In this document: piece by piece, positions 28,201 to 36,073 of the stretch
Position numbering within the stretch: the stretch's first letter is position 1
Layout: each line of letters opens with the position of its first letter
Source: Altericroceibacterium xinjiangense
GTDB lineage: Bacteria > Pseudomonadota > Alphaproteobacteria > Sphingomonadales > Sphingomonadaceae
Length of the DNA stretch: 64,000 nucleotides
Assembly (NCBI RefSeq): GCF_003958635.1
Contig: NZ_RSEK01000008.1
Coordinates: forward strand, 94,343-158,342
Direction of reading: 5' to 3'
Program-made: the position numbers and the translations under genes
The notes under the pieces: model-generated
What the model was told of the DNA's origin: nothing
Seen by the model: the letters and a program-made list of their open reading frames with translations, nothing else
Databases searched by the model: none

Positions 28201-28356
28201 GGTGCTCGCCAGCGCCGAAGCCTGCGGATGGAGGGCGGAAGCCGGGGCAGCCTCCATCATCCGCTGGACGGCGCACGCGCCTTCCTCCTCGCGGTACGCA
28301 GCCCGAAGGGCGCTGCGGTCAAGAGGGGCGCTAAGGTCGATGGGGGCCATGGTCAT
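25237..28356 (-). CDS. putA: PutA, bifunctional proline dehydrogenase/P5C dehydrogenase
   Basis: A protein of about 1040 residues oxidising proline to glutamate through glutamate semialdehyde. The N-terminal half is the FAD-dependent PRODH barrel (KLMVRLVKGAYWDTEVK). The C-terminal half is the NAD-dependent aldehyde dehydrogenase with the catalytic Cys in SAGQRCSALRVLY and Glu in AETGGQNALI. There is no N-terminal ribbon-helix-helix domain, so this is a non-autoregulatory PutA. The start is uncertain: ATG 28356 (MTMAPIDLS) is used here; ATG 28350 and TTG 28389 are alternatives. Confidence 0.95.
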   Translation of the reverse strand: MTMAPIDLSAPLDRSALRAAYREEEGACAVQRMMEAAPASALHPQASALASTLIEGARRHKASGLDAFLHTYGLGTEEGIALMCLAEALLRVPDAETADALIQDKIAGIDWSEHLGESSSTFVTAATFSLMLTGNLLRSEEANQNALRRAIGRLGEPMIRQATLQAMRILGGQFVFGRTIEEALKRAEPERKRGLTHSFDMLGEAAMTFEDAERYRRAYAEAIERIAQTSTGDMQRNSGISVKLSALYPKYSVYHAEAAKAALVPIVRDLALAASRADIRFTIDAEEADRLELSLDIIEALVAEDALFENGWQGFGLALQAYQKRAVPLCDWVVELARRHGRKLMVRLVKGAYWDTEVKLSQIGGHRDYPVFTRKVATDVSYLACADRLLAADDAIYPAFATHNAYTIAAIKALAGRKELEFQRLHGMGEDIYAALAQQEGEKNRTPVRIYAPVGVHKDLLAYLVRRLLENGANSSFVNRMADGEVPVSDLVQDPVAELAATEPKRNPLIPLPAEIFPDRLNSAGTDLTNPLVREPLQQRLADMAARQWQAAPTFAAASGNAETRTIHSPHNPSDAVGTVQEATEADVDLAITRAVAVQPKWDALGGLARAELLDRAAAVFEANTDAFLSLCQREAGKTTIDGVLEVREAVDFLRYYANEARRLFTAPVPLPGPTGEENRLRLHGRGVFATISPWNFPLAIFVGPAAAALAAGNTVIAKPAEQTPLIAALAVRLCHEAGIPADVFQLVPGAGEVGAAITSDPRIAGVAFTGSTATARAINRSLAARDAPIATLIAETGGQNALIVDSSALPEQVTRDVVASAFQSAGQRCSALRVLYLQEDVADSMLEMIRGAFETLVIGDPANLATDIGPVIDAEAKASLDGHIDTMRQQGFPVWQRDLPATATGSFVAPAIIEIGSIQDLSSENFGPVLHVVRWKAGALPDVIDEINSTGYGLTVGLHSRIDATRRLLEARARAGNIYVNRNQIGAVVESQPFGGEGLSGTGPKAGGPNYVTRFATERVTSVDTTAAGGNASLLAAG

Positions 28357-28431
28357 GGCCGCTTGCTGGCTGCTCGGTTTCACCCCCAAACAAGTCCTGC
28401 GGCCACGCCTCGTTCCAGACTCTCCAAGACT

Positions 28432-29262
28432 CTAGTCATACCAGTAGGCGATGGAGCGCATTTCCACGCTGGCGCGGGGGACTGCATCCTCCCCCACCGT
28501 CGGATCGGAAAAGCCCGTGTGCGGGACGTAGCGCGCCTTGTCGGCTTGCGTGTCCCAGCGCTTGAACACCAGCACGTCTTCGGGCCGCATGCCGGAATAG
28601 TAGTGCCAGCGATGGCGCGGGGAGAAGCGGAAGTTCATCGACGGAAGACGCCAGACGATCTGCCCGTCCCGGTCGAACCCGGCCGATGCCTCGATCACAT
28701 CCTCGTCCCGCACGGTTTGTGCATCGCAGATTGCCAGCGGCACGTCGATCGGCGGACCGGAGAACGCGCGCCAGATATTGTGATGGGCGCAGCGCTTCAC
28801 GCGCCGTTCGGGATGGGGATTCACCTCCCGCGTCTGCTGCTCCGCGGCGGAAAAATAGACATCCGAATGCACCAGCCGCGCAGGGTAGGAATTGTCGCGC
28901 GTACCAGCTTCGCCCGACCGTTCGCCCCAGCGCAGGATCGCAGGACCCGTGACGACGACTTCATCCGCACCGGTTACCTGCTGGATAAAGCGCGCGATCT
29001 CCGGCGGATGCACCGTGTTGACCACTGCCGCCTCACGCCAATCGGTTATCGCGCTCGGCATTTCGAACAATTCGAATCCGTTGACGTCGAGCCGGGGCGG
29101 CGCGGCCATCGTGCGCGCGTCGGTGATCTCCACCGTGTGCGGATCGCGGTGGACAGTATCCAGGCTCTGGTCGTTGGCGTGGAAGGTTTCCACCTGCCCG
29201 GTGTCGAGCGCGTAATTGACCTGCGCCTCCACCACGCGCGGCTTATCGAGCGTCTGTCCCAT
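28432..29262 (-). CDS. CmcJ/NvfI-family oxidoreductase
   Basis: A 276-residue protein of the CmcJ/NvfI group, cupin-like non-haem-iron hydroxylases or methyl-transfer partners in natural-product pathways. Diagnostic pieces are ARLVHSDVYFS (His-x-Asp, possible iron ligands), KRCAHHNIWRAFSGPP, PLAICDAQTV and FRFSPRHRWHYYSGMRPEDVLVFKRWD (in part HRWHYYSGMRPEDVLVFK). There is no biosynthetic cluster here, so its substrate is unknown. ATG 29262 is at good distance from AAAAAGGAGAGG; the preceding ATG 29265 is possible. Confidence 0.85.
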   Translation of the reverse strand: MGQTLDKPRVVEAQVNYALDTGQVETFHANDQSLDTVHRDPHTVEITDARTMAAPPRLDVNGFELFEMPSAITDWREAAVVNTVHPPEIARFIQQVTGADEVVVTGPAILRWGERSGEAGTRDNSYPARLVHSDVYFSAAEQQTREVNPHPERRVKRCAHHNIWRAFSGPPIDVPLAICDAQTVRDEDVIEASAGFDRDGQIVWRLPSMNFRFSPRHRWHYYSGMRPEDVLVFKRWDTQADKARYVPHTGFSDPTVGEDAVPRASVEMRSIAYWYD

Positions 29263-29362
29263 CATCCTCTCCTTTTTACCGGATGATGGCGGTTTTGCCG
29301 CTTCCGCGAAAGGCGATAATTTACGCTTGTTTCCAGATGGATAGCGCGGCACGGCAGCGTTT

Positions 29363-30091
29363 ATGAAGATCGTCTTCAGCCGCAAGGGGTTCGATTCGGC
29401 CAGCGGCGGCGGCCCGTCGCCGATCATCGACGGAAGGCCCGTCAGCCTGCCGATCCCGACCAACGGGGCCCCGCATGAAACCTACAGCGCGCTGGGTCTG
29501 GGCGAAGCTGTCACCCGGGCGAGCCGCGGCAAGCTGGGGCCGCAGACGGCGTGTCATCACGATCCGATGTTTCTGGACGACGGGGAATGCCTGTTCGGCC
29601 AGTGCGGCGCGGCGCAATCACACCTGGCCAACCGCGGTGTCGGCGTGGGCGACGTGTTCCTGTTCTTCGGCTTGTTCCGCGAAGAAGGGGGCGATCCGCA
29701 CCACCGAATCTTCGGCTTCCTGCGCACCGAAAGCATTACGCACCTCGCCACCTGCTCGCCGGGGGAACAAGCCGCGCTTGCCGCGTACCGCCATCCCCAC
29801 GCACTGACGCCTTATGGCCGGAATGACGCGATCTACCGCGGGCGGGGACGCACCGCAGCGAACTGCGATCCCGCCCTGCGGCTAACCGTGCCGGGCGGGC
29901 CGGTCAGCCTCTGGCAAGTGCCGTCCTGGCTGCAGCAGACCGGGCTGACCTACCATGACCGGCCGGATCGCTGGCTTGCGGGAAACCGGCTGAAAAGCGT
30001 CGGCCGGGGACAGGAATTCGTCAGCGACTTAGGGGAGCACCCGCCGGCGCACGAATGGCTGGAGCGGGTGCTGTATTCGCTCGAACGCTAA
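29363..30091 (+). CDS. Nmad3-family protein
   Basis: A 242-residue protein of the nucleotide-modification-associated domain 3 (Nmad3) type. The opening KIVFSRKGFDSASGGGPSPI, then HDPMFLDD, VGDVFLFFGLFR and HRIFGFLR are the family's conserved blocks. Nmad3 was named because some members sit beside base-modification genes; here it stands alone between metabolic genes. Its stop TAA directly abuts the TAA of the convergent L,D-transpeptidase gene with no spacer. The reaction is unknown. Confidence 0.8.
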   Translation: MKIVFSRKGFDSASGGGPSPIIDGRPVSLPIPTNGAPHETYSALGLGEAVTRASRGKLGPQTACHHDPMFLDDGECLFGQCGAAQSHLANRGVGVGDVFLFFGLFREEGGDPHHRIFGFLRTESITHLATCSPGEQAALAAYRHPHALTPYGRNDAIYRGRGRTAANCDPALRLTVPGGPVSLWQVPSWLQQTGLTYHDRPDRWLAGNRLKSVGRGQEFVSDLGEHPPAHEWLERVLYSLER

Positions 30092-31633
30092 TTACCGTGC
30101 GGCGAACTGCGCCAGCTGGACCGAATCCTGCTTGTAGACATCGTCGAGGTAAGCAATCGAATCCCCGTTCGGGACCGCCGTCAAGTAGGTGATGAACACC
30201 GGCACCGGATCGGGCAGGGCCAGGTACTGTTCCGGATCGCCCGACTTGCGCTGCAGCGGACGACCGAAGAACCATTCCCCCAGCCTCGGCGCATCTTCGA
30301 GCCGGATACAGCCGTGGCTGAACTGGCGGGCGTCCTCATCGAACAATTGACGGCTGGGCGTGTCGTGGAGGTAGATGCCGTCATCGTTGGGGAAAGTGAA
30401 TTTAACGTCGCCCATCGCGTTGCTGCCACCGGGCAGCTGCCGCACGCGAAGCTCCACTTTCCCGGCGGCGACCGCCTTCCAGTCCACCGTCTTGGGATCG
30501 ATCACATGGGCGTCGCGCGTCCAGTCGGACAGCGCTTCGTAGCCCATGGATCCGAGCGATTCGCCCTTCAGGATCCTGGGTGCGAGGCTTTGCTGCACGA
30601 TTTCGACCGGCACGTTCCAGTAAGGGTTCAGCGTGGCGTAGCGGATCATCCCCGCCATCGGCGGCGTGGGGCTGCCACTTTTGCCGACCACCACTTTCAT
30701 GGCCCCTTCCTGCTGGCCGTTGCCATAATAGAACAGCTGCGCCCCGGCAGTGTTGACCACCACGTGGCGCGTCCAGCTGTCGGGCAGCAAGCGGGCGCGC
30801 TCCAGGTTCAGGCGCAGCACCGGCAGGTAATTGCGCCCTCCGTTCAGGACGGCCAGCGTTCGCGGGCCCACCACGCTATCCGCGGCGATCCCGTGCTGCT
30901 GCTGAAACCGCGCCAGCGCAGCCGACAGCGCCAGATCGAACTGGTCACCCGGCTCGACGCCCAGCCGCTGGCGCAGCAATTGCACGCGTTCGCCGCTCAT
31001 CCCCTGGCGCAGCACGGGGCCGGCCGGAATGGTGATCGGCGCGCCGTCGCTCAAATCGGCCCGATACCGCCGGATCTCCTGGCGCACCGCGCCGTAAAAC
31101 GGGCTCATCCAGCCCATCTGCGTCACATAGTCGGGAAACGATCCGGCCAGTGCGGCCCGGGAAAGCACTTCGTCCTCTTTCAGAGAGCGGGGCTCAAGCT
31201 CCGGATCGAGGTAGCGGATGCCCATCCTGGGCTGCCGCGTATCGCGTACATAGTGCGCGAATTCCCGCGACAACCGCACTTCCGCGCGGGCAAGCGCCTT
31301 GGGCTCGCCGCTCCGCGCCCGGGCGATCAGTTCCCGCAAATCGTCCGGATCATAGTCCCGGGCATCGAGCCCGTCGGCGTCCGCCGTGTCGATCAGGCCA
31401 AGAAACTCCGACGCGGCGGGTGAAAGCGTATCGTTCTGGATCCACAGCGGCTGCCAGGAGCGCTGGGCGTAGAAATCCTCAATCCGTCCGCTCGCCTCGC
31501 GCTTGATCTGGCGCGCCAGATCGCGGCTGACCGTCTCCATGGAAGAGGAAGCTTTCGCGTGGGCTGTCGCCGGGAATGTCACCGGAGTGATCGCCAGGGC
31601 GGCAGCTGCGCAAGCAAGAAGAGAAGTTCGCAT
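30092..31633 (-). CDS. L,D-transpeptidase (YcbB-like) with peptidoglycan-binding domain
   Basis: A 513-residue periplasmic enzyme forming 3-3 cross-links in peptidoglycan or attaching proteins to it. It has a signal peptide (cleavage near ATAHAKA), a scaffold domain, a peptidoglycan-binding repeat (GERVQLLRQRLGV through DSVVGPRTLAVLN) and a YkuD catalytic domain with the catalytic Cys and His in FSHGCIRLEDA and YLHDTPS. The size and insertion pattern match YcbB/LdtD. A GGAAC-N17-GGTT site lies about 120 bp upstream and could place it under general-stress EcfG control. Confidence 0.93.
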   Translation of the reverse strand: MRTSLLACAAAALAITPVTFPATAHAKASSSMETVSRDLARQIKREASGRIEDFYAQRSWQPLWIQNDTLSPAASEFLGLIDTADADGLDARDYDPDDLRELIARARSGEPKALARAEVRLSREFAHYVRDTRQPRMGIRYLDPELEPRSLKEDEVLSRAALAGSFPDYVTQMGWMSPFYGAVRQEIRRYRADLSDGAPITIPAGPVLRQGMSGERVQLLRQRLGVEPGDQFDLALSAALARFQQQHGIAADSVVGPRTLAVLNGGRNYLPVLRLNLERARLLPDSWTRHVVVNTAGAQLFYYGNGQQEGAMKVVVGKSGSPTPPMAGMIRYATLNPYWNVPVEIVQQSLAPRILKGESLGSMGYEALSDWTRDAHVIDPKTVDWKAVAAGKVELRVRQLPGGSNAMGDVKFTFPNDDGIYLHDTPSRQLFDEDARQFSHGCIRLEDAPRLGEWFFGRPLQRKSGDPEQYLALPDPVPVFITYLTAVPNGDSIAYLDDVYKQDSVQLAQFAAR

Positions 31634-32013
31634 TGGTTCCTATCCGCATGGGCCAGAGCTCCATGCTCCCGCCCTCGTCCTATCACGCCCCCCTTTCCCC
31701 CTGCTGACTGGCGCAGCTTTTGCCGCACCGTGTTCTGTCATCAGAATAATAGAACCTTTTCGGGGAGTTGAAGGTTCCCGGCACGGCGCCGGGGCGGATC
31801 GACGTGAAGCCCTGCCACGCGGGCTGAAAGAGACCAAGCGCGGTCGCACGAACGTATGGAACTACGCCGGCACAGGCTCGATCGGAGCATGCAAACAAGG
31901 GAGCGGACGATGCACTCGGTAGCCTCGCCCGACGTGTCGTGGACGCAATTTGCGACTGTTCGCAGCGCGGCGAGATCGGACCCGGGCTGGGGCTCGGGCT
32001 TGACCGCAGCCGA
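31634..32013. other. 380-bp intergenic region
   Basis: Between the L,D-transpeptidase start and the chemotaxis-receptor stop. It holds the candidate EcfG-type promoter (31753-31779) and one copy of a 17-bp hairpin element TGCGACTG[TC]TCGCAGCG at 31951; the second copy at 32026 overlaps the receptor's 3' end. No gene is supported. Confidence 0.6.
31753..31779 (-). promoter_or_regulatory. Candidate EcfG-type promoter for the L,D-transpeptidase
   Basis: On the minus strand GGGAAC (31779-31774) is followed by 17 nt and GGTT (31756-31753), matching the alphaproteobacterial EcfG consensus. It lies 120 bp from the ATG. The surrounding inverted repeat (GAACCTT/AAGGTTC) gives a weaker match on the other strand, so the orientation is inference. 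Confidence 0.4.
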
Positions 32014-33849
32014 TTACGCGGAGAGTGCGACTGCTCGCAGCGGCTCTTCCGCAAGGCCAGGAAGAGCCCGATCGCCGGACTGGAGGCGATTTGGCTGTTT
32101 TCCGCGCGGCTGGCCCTCGATTCTGAAGCGCGTCGTCTGCTCCGCCAGAGCGTGAACCTCGCTTGAGAGATTGCGAGCCGCCGCGGACGTCTCCTCCACC
32201 ATTGCGGCGTTCTGCTGCGTCGAATGGTCCATCGCGTGCACGGCAACGCTGATCTGCGTGATGGCCGAGGCCTGCGCCTGGTTGTCCGTCGCCATGCTTC
32301 CAAGCAGCCCGTGCACTTCACCGACGCCTTCCGAGATGTCGGTCAGGGCATCGTCGATCCGCTGCACCGCGCCGACTGCCGCTACGATGTCCGTCTGCGT
32401 GACGGTAAGCTGGTCGCGGGCGCGCCTGGCTTCCTCCTCGGCGCGGACTGCAAGCGCCGAGACAAGATCGGCAACCACCGCAAAACCGCGTCCGGCTTCG
32501 CCCGCACGGCCCGCCTCGACAGCGGCATTCATGGCCAGCACCCGGGTCTGGAACGCAATCTTGTCGACGCCTTCGATCACTTCATCGATGCTTCTCGCGC
32601 TCTCGCGTACGCGGCCCATTGCCTGCACGGCCTCCCCGGCAATGGAACGCCCCCCGGAAACGGACGAGATCGCCTCATCGGCGCGCACTACCGTGCGTTC
32701 GGCGGCGGCTGCGGTCGCCTTGATCCGTCCGTCGATCTCGGTGAGCGAAGCTGAGGTTTCTTCCAGGCTGGCGGCATTGCCTTCGGTCCGGCGGGCAAGG
32801 TCTTCAGCAGCCTGCGCAATCTCCTGCGACCCGGTGCGAAGCGTCTGCGCGCTCACAATGACGCGACTGATCAGGTCCCGCAGGCTTTCGACCGCGCCGT
32901 TGAAGTTCGCTTTCACTTGTTCATAGGCGCCGGAAAACTGCGCCTCGATTTCAAAGGTAAGGTCGCCCTTTGCAAGGCGGCCGAGGCCGTCGGACAAGGT
33001 GTCGACCACCTGCTTCTGTTCGGCGTCTGCCCGTGCCTTTTCGATCTGGGCCGCTGCCTGCGAGCGCGCATTGTCCCGGAACACCAGCACGGCCCGGGCC
33101 ATGTTGCCGACTTCGTCGCGCCGATCATGGTACGGAACATCCATGCTGTTGTCGCCGTTCGCGAGCCTGTCCATCAGTCCGGTCATGGCCACGATCGGGC
33201 CGGTGACTTGCCGGCGCACGACAACGATCAGGACGCCGCAGATGACGGCAATGCCGATGAAGGAGACGAGAGCGAGCGTCCAGATGACGCTGGCGGACTG
33301 TGCGTCCATGGCAGCGGCACCGGTTTCCAGTTCCTGGTCCTGAGCCTGCACAATCTCCCCGAGCACTTCGTCAATGATCTCGTAGGCTTCGCGTGCCGGA
33401 TGCTGGATGACGTCTTCTGCGGCTTCCTTCTGGCCGGCCATCCACAGCGCCGGCACCGTGTCGGTCGCCTTGTAGTAGTCGGCAAGACCCCGTTCCAGAC
33501 GGGCAAAGCGCTGGGTGTCCTCGCCGTCCATGAACGGGCGCAAGGCATCCAGCCGGGAGGTGAGTTCTTCCCGCTCGGCCGCGATATCGTCCAGATGCTT
33601 GCGGAAATCCGGAAGATCGTTCTCGATCACCGTCGCATACCAGATCTGGTGCATGCGGCTCTTGTTCTCGTTGGCCTGGGCGGCGAGTTTCATGCTCTCC
33701 GCCTGCTTGTCGATGAGCGCGCGCGAATTCCCGGCCATCCTGGACAGTTCAAGGGTTCCGAAGCCGGCGATGAACACCGACAACGCGGCGAGCAACGCCA
33801 GTCCAAGCATGATCTTGTGCGAGATCCGCAAGCTGCTGAAGGCGCCCAA
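32014..33849 (-). CDS. Methyl-accepting chemotaxis protein
   Basis: A 611-residue transmembrane chemoreceptor. TM1 is at residues about 12-32; a periplasmic helical-bundle sensor domain follows (about 33-190); TM2 is VIWTLALVSFIGIAVICGVL; then HAMP (PIVAMTGLMDRLANGD, RRDEVGNMARAVLVFRDNA in part) and the coiled-coil signalling domain with the hairpin region IDKIAFQTRVLAMNAAVEA (seen as KIAFQTRVLAMNAAVEAGRA). The tip sequence differs from the commonest E.AFQTNLLALNAAVEA by Thr-Arg-Val. No other chemotaxis genes are in the window. No pentapeptide tether for CheR is visible at the C-terminus. Confidence 0.95.
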   Translation of the reverse strand: MGAFSSLRISHKIMLGLALLAALSVFIAGFGTLELSRMAGNSRALIDKQAESMKLAAQANENKSRMHQIWYATVIENDLPDFRKHLDDIAAEREELTSRLDALRPFMDGEDTQRFARLERGLADYYKATDTVPALWMAGQKEAAEDVIQHPAREAYEIIDEVLGEIVQAQDQELETGAAAMDAQSASVIWTLALVSFIGIAVICGVLIVVVRRQVTGPIVAMTGLMDRLANGDNSMDVPYHDRRDEVGNMARAVLVFRDNARSQAAAQIEKARADAEQKQVVDTLSDGLGRLAKGDLTFEIEAQFSGAYEQVKANFNGAVESLRDLISRVIVSAQTLRTGSQEIAQAAEDLARRTEGNAASLEETSASLTEIDGRIKATAAAAERTVVRADEAISSVSGGRSIAGEAVQAMGRVRESARSIDEVIEGVDKIAFQTRVLAMNAAVEAGRAGEAGRGFAVVADLVSALAVRAEEEARRARDQLTVTQTDIVAAVGAVQRIDDALTDISEGVGEVHGLLGSMATDNQAQASAITQISVAVHAMDHSTQQNAAMVEETSAAARNLSSEVHALAEQTTRFRIEGQPRGKQPNRLQSGDRALPGLAEEPLRAVALSA

Positions 33850-34154
33850 GTCCAGTCTCCGAATGAAGCCTCAGATGCGTGTCCGACCGATCGATGCTCC
33901 GCCGATCGGACAGCGTTGCCCTTATTGTAGAACAAGTTGCGAAGCCGCAGCCGTGCGGACGGCAATTTTACAGCCGCCCGGGGGGCGCCAAGTGCTTTTC
34001 CACCTCGCTGCGGCGGCTCGTTGCCGGGCCACTGCACCGCGCATTCCGCAGCCCATGACCGCGCTGCCGGAAGAACAAATCCGCCCATTCCGGGCCCGAA
34101 CCCTCGGTTCTCGCCTAGAATTAGCGAACCCCGCCAATGTCATGGAGCCAATGC
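33850..34154. other. Divergent intergenic region
   Basis: 305 bp between the chemoreceptor and the alginate-export-type gene. It must carry both promoters, but no consensus site stood out. No coding potential is supported. Confidence 0.5.
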
Positions 34155-35525
34155 ATGGTTCGCGCATCCCTGCGCCGGTTGCTGCTGTCCGCCGTTCTTG
34201 CCTGCTCCACCGCTCCCGTTCTGGCCGGTGCGCCGAACAGGCCGGATGCAGAGCCCGACGGCCTGGAAATCGGCGGCAGCTTCCGGATGTTCGCTGAGGC
34301 GATCGATGGGCAGTTCCGCCCGGGACGCGCCGAAGACGACGCGATCCTGTTGCTGCGCACGTCCTTGCTCGCGAGCTATACGACCGGCCCCGTGCAGGTG
34401 GTGGGCGAACTGGTGGACGCCCGCGCCTATGGGCAGGATCTCGATACTCCGATCAGCACGTCCAATGTCAACGCGCTGGAACCGCTGCAGGCTTACGCGG
34501 CGTTGGATCTCGGGCAGCTTGTCCACGCCCCGTTCGGCGGCAGCGTCAAGGCGGGGCGGTTCACGATGCACATGGGCGCCTCCCGCCTCGTCGCGCGTGC
34601 GGGTTTCATCAATTACCCCCACAGCTTCACCGGAGCGCAGATCGATCTTGCCGCCCGCGACAGCAGCCGGCTTCGCCTGTTCTGGACGATGCCGAACATC
34701 CGGCTTCCCGGGGACATCGAAGATCTCCAGCACAACGAGGTTGAACTGGACCGATCGACGACGGATCTCGAGTTTTACGGAGCCCACTACGCCCGGCCGT
34801 TGCTCAACACGGCGCAGGGCGAGATTTACCTCTATCGGCTGACGGAGGAGGACGCCCCCGGATACCGGACCCGCAACCGGAATCTCCTCACCTACGGAGT
34901 GCGGTTCCACCAGGCTCCGGTGGTCAACGCTTTCGACTACGACATCGAGTACGCTCTTCAAGGGGGCGAAGTCCGCGCAAGCTCGGCGTCCGCGGACTTG
35001 CGCGAACTCGACGTGGATGCCTCATTCTTCCACGCGGATGTCGGCCGCACGTTTGCAGACGGCTGGAAAACGCGCATCTCGGCTCATTTCGACTTCGCCA
35101 GCGGGGATGGTCCCGGGGCAGAATACAGTCGGTTCGATCCCCTTTTCGGGGCCCGTCGTGGCGACTTGGGGCCAACCAGCCTTTTTGGTCCGGTTACCCG
35201 GTCAAATCTGGTGTCCGGCGGCGTGCGCCTGGAAGCGAAACTGAGCGACCGGCTGGATGCGATGACGATGTACCGGGCGCTTTGGCTGGACGAGCCCACC
35301 GACAAGTTCGCGCTGACCGGAGTGCGCGATGCGACTGGCAATTCCGGCACCTGGGCCGGCAACCAGATCGAGCTGCGACTGCGCTACTGGGTCGTGCCCA
35401 GCCGCCTGCGGCTGGAAGCCAGCGGCGCGTATCTCGACAAGGGCCGTTTCCTGCGTGATGCTCCCAACGCTCCCGCAACGGGAAACACCCGCCACGGTTA
35501 CCTGTCGCTGACCACCAGCTTCTAG
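34155..35525 (+). CDS. Alginate-export-domain outer-membrane protein
   Basis: A 456-residue outer-membrane beta-barrel of the AlgE-like (alginate_exp) family: signal peptide MVRASLRRLLLSAVLACSTA (cleavage near VLAGA), AGRFTMHMGASRLVARAGFINYP (in part GASRLVARAG), TDLEFYGAHYARP and the terminal GYLSLTTSF. In sphingomonads such proteins export or take up anionic polysaccharide or small substrates; no alginate genes adjoin. ATG 34155 is preferred (TGGAGC 6 nt upstream); ATG 34137 in frame is possible. Confidence 0.87.
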   Translation: MVRASLRRLLLSAVLACSTAPVLAGAPNRPDAEPDGLEIGGSFRMFAEAIDGQFRPGRAEDDAILLLRTSLLASYTTGPVQVVGELVDARAYGQDLDTPISTSNVNALEPLQAYAALDLGQLVHAPFGGSVKAGRFTMHMGASRLVARAGFINYPHSFTGAQIDLAARDSSRLRLFWTMPNIRLPGDIEDLQHNEVELDRSTTDLEFYGAHYARPLLNTAQGEIYLYRLTEEDAPGYRTRNRNLLTYGVRFHQAPVVNAFDYDIEYALQGGEVRASSASADLRELDVDASFFHADVGRTFADGWKTRISAHFDFASGDGPGAEYSRFDPLFGARRGDLGPTSLFGPVTRSNLVSGGVRLEAKLSDRLDAMTMYRALWLDEPTDKFALTGVRDATGNSGTWAGNQIELRLRYWVVPSRLRLEASGAYLDKGRFLRDAPNAPATGNTRHGYLSLTTSF

Positions 35526-36073
35526 TCATCGGGAGCCCTGATCCGTTTCCTCTTCGGCCGGCATCCGCACCGGCGCAAGTCGCTCAAGGTCGGTACAGCG
35601 GTCTCGTACGTCTGCCGTGACGGTCTCTGGCTGCTGCGACTTGCAACCTGCCGGTACAGCGCGAATGCAGGCACGCTCTGCGAGATCCGGACGCGGTCTG
35701 CATTCGTGCGGCCAAGCCAGGTTGAGCGCCTGGAACGGCCGGGGAAGGACAGCCTCAACCTCGTACTGAAGGACGGAGCGAGCGTTCAGGTAGGGCCGAG
35801 CTACGTGAAGACCGTGCTTGAGCAGCTCACATCGGGCAGGAACTGACGCGTTCCCATCCGGTCGGCGCGGGCAGGGAGAACGACCTTGAAGCTCGACGCT
35901 CTGCTCTGCGGCCGTCTGCCCGGGCGATCAGCTCTCGGGAAGCTGGCCGAACCTGCTGGGGAAGCCGGAAACCCGGCGAAGGGTGTCCGGAGAGAGGAAG
36001 TGCCGGTAGTACGTTTCGGTTCGGGCATGCCTTGCGGGGGATTGAGGACGGCCGGGCGGCCGCCCTCACCGGG
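35526..36073. other. 548-bp region between barrel genes
   Basis: The left part holds a LytTR-like remnant (35538-35846). The right part (35850-36070) shows no convincing gene. Confidence 0.5.
35538..35846 (+). pseudogene. LytTR DNA-binding-domain remnant or non-AUG gene
   Basis: An open frame of about 100 codons in the same phase as the preceding barrel gene and directly after its stop. Its C-terminal part (FVRPSQVERLERPGK, LNLVLKDGASVQVGPSYV, KTVLEQL) follows the LytTR pattern seen in AlgR. There is no ATG, and no GTG or TTG at a sensible position near the beginning; a CTG at 35538 would be the only early start. It is either a decayed regulator lacking its receiver domain or a gene starting at CTG. 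No intact partner gene is nearby. Confidence 0.45.

Noticed and set aside
25918..29286. Very long plus-strand open frame antisense to putA and its neighbour
   Set aside because: GC-rich third positions keep it open; its product has no domain, whereas the minus strand encodes full-length PutA and CmcJ-type proteins.
31951..32042. Two 17-bp copies of TGCGACTG[TC]TCGCAGCG
   Set aside because: Only two copies, one inside the chemoreceptor coding end; not enough to call a regulatory or mobile repeat.
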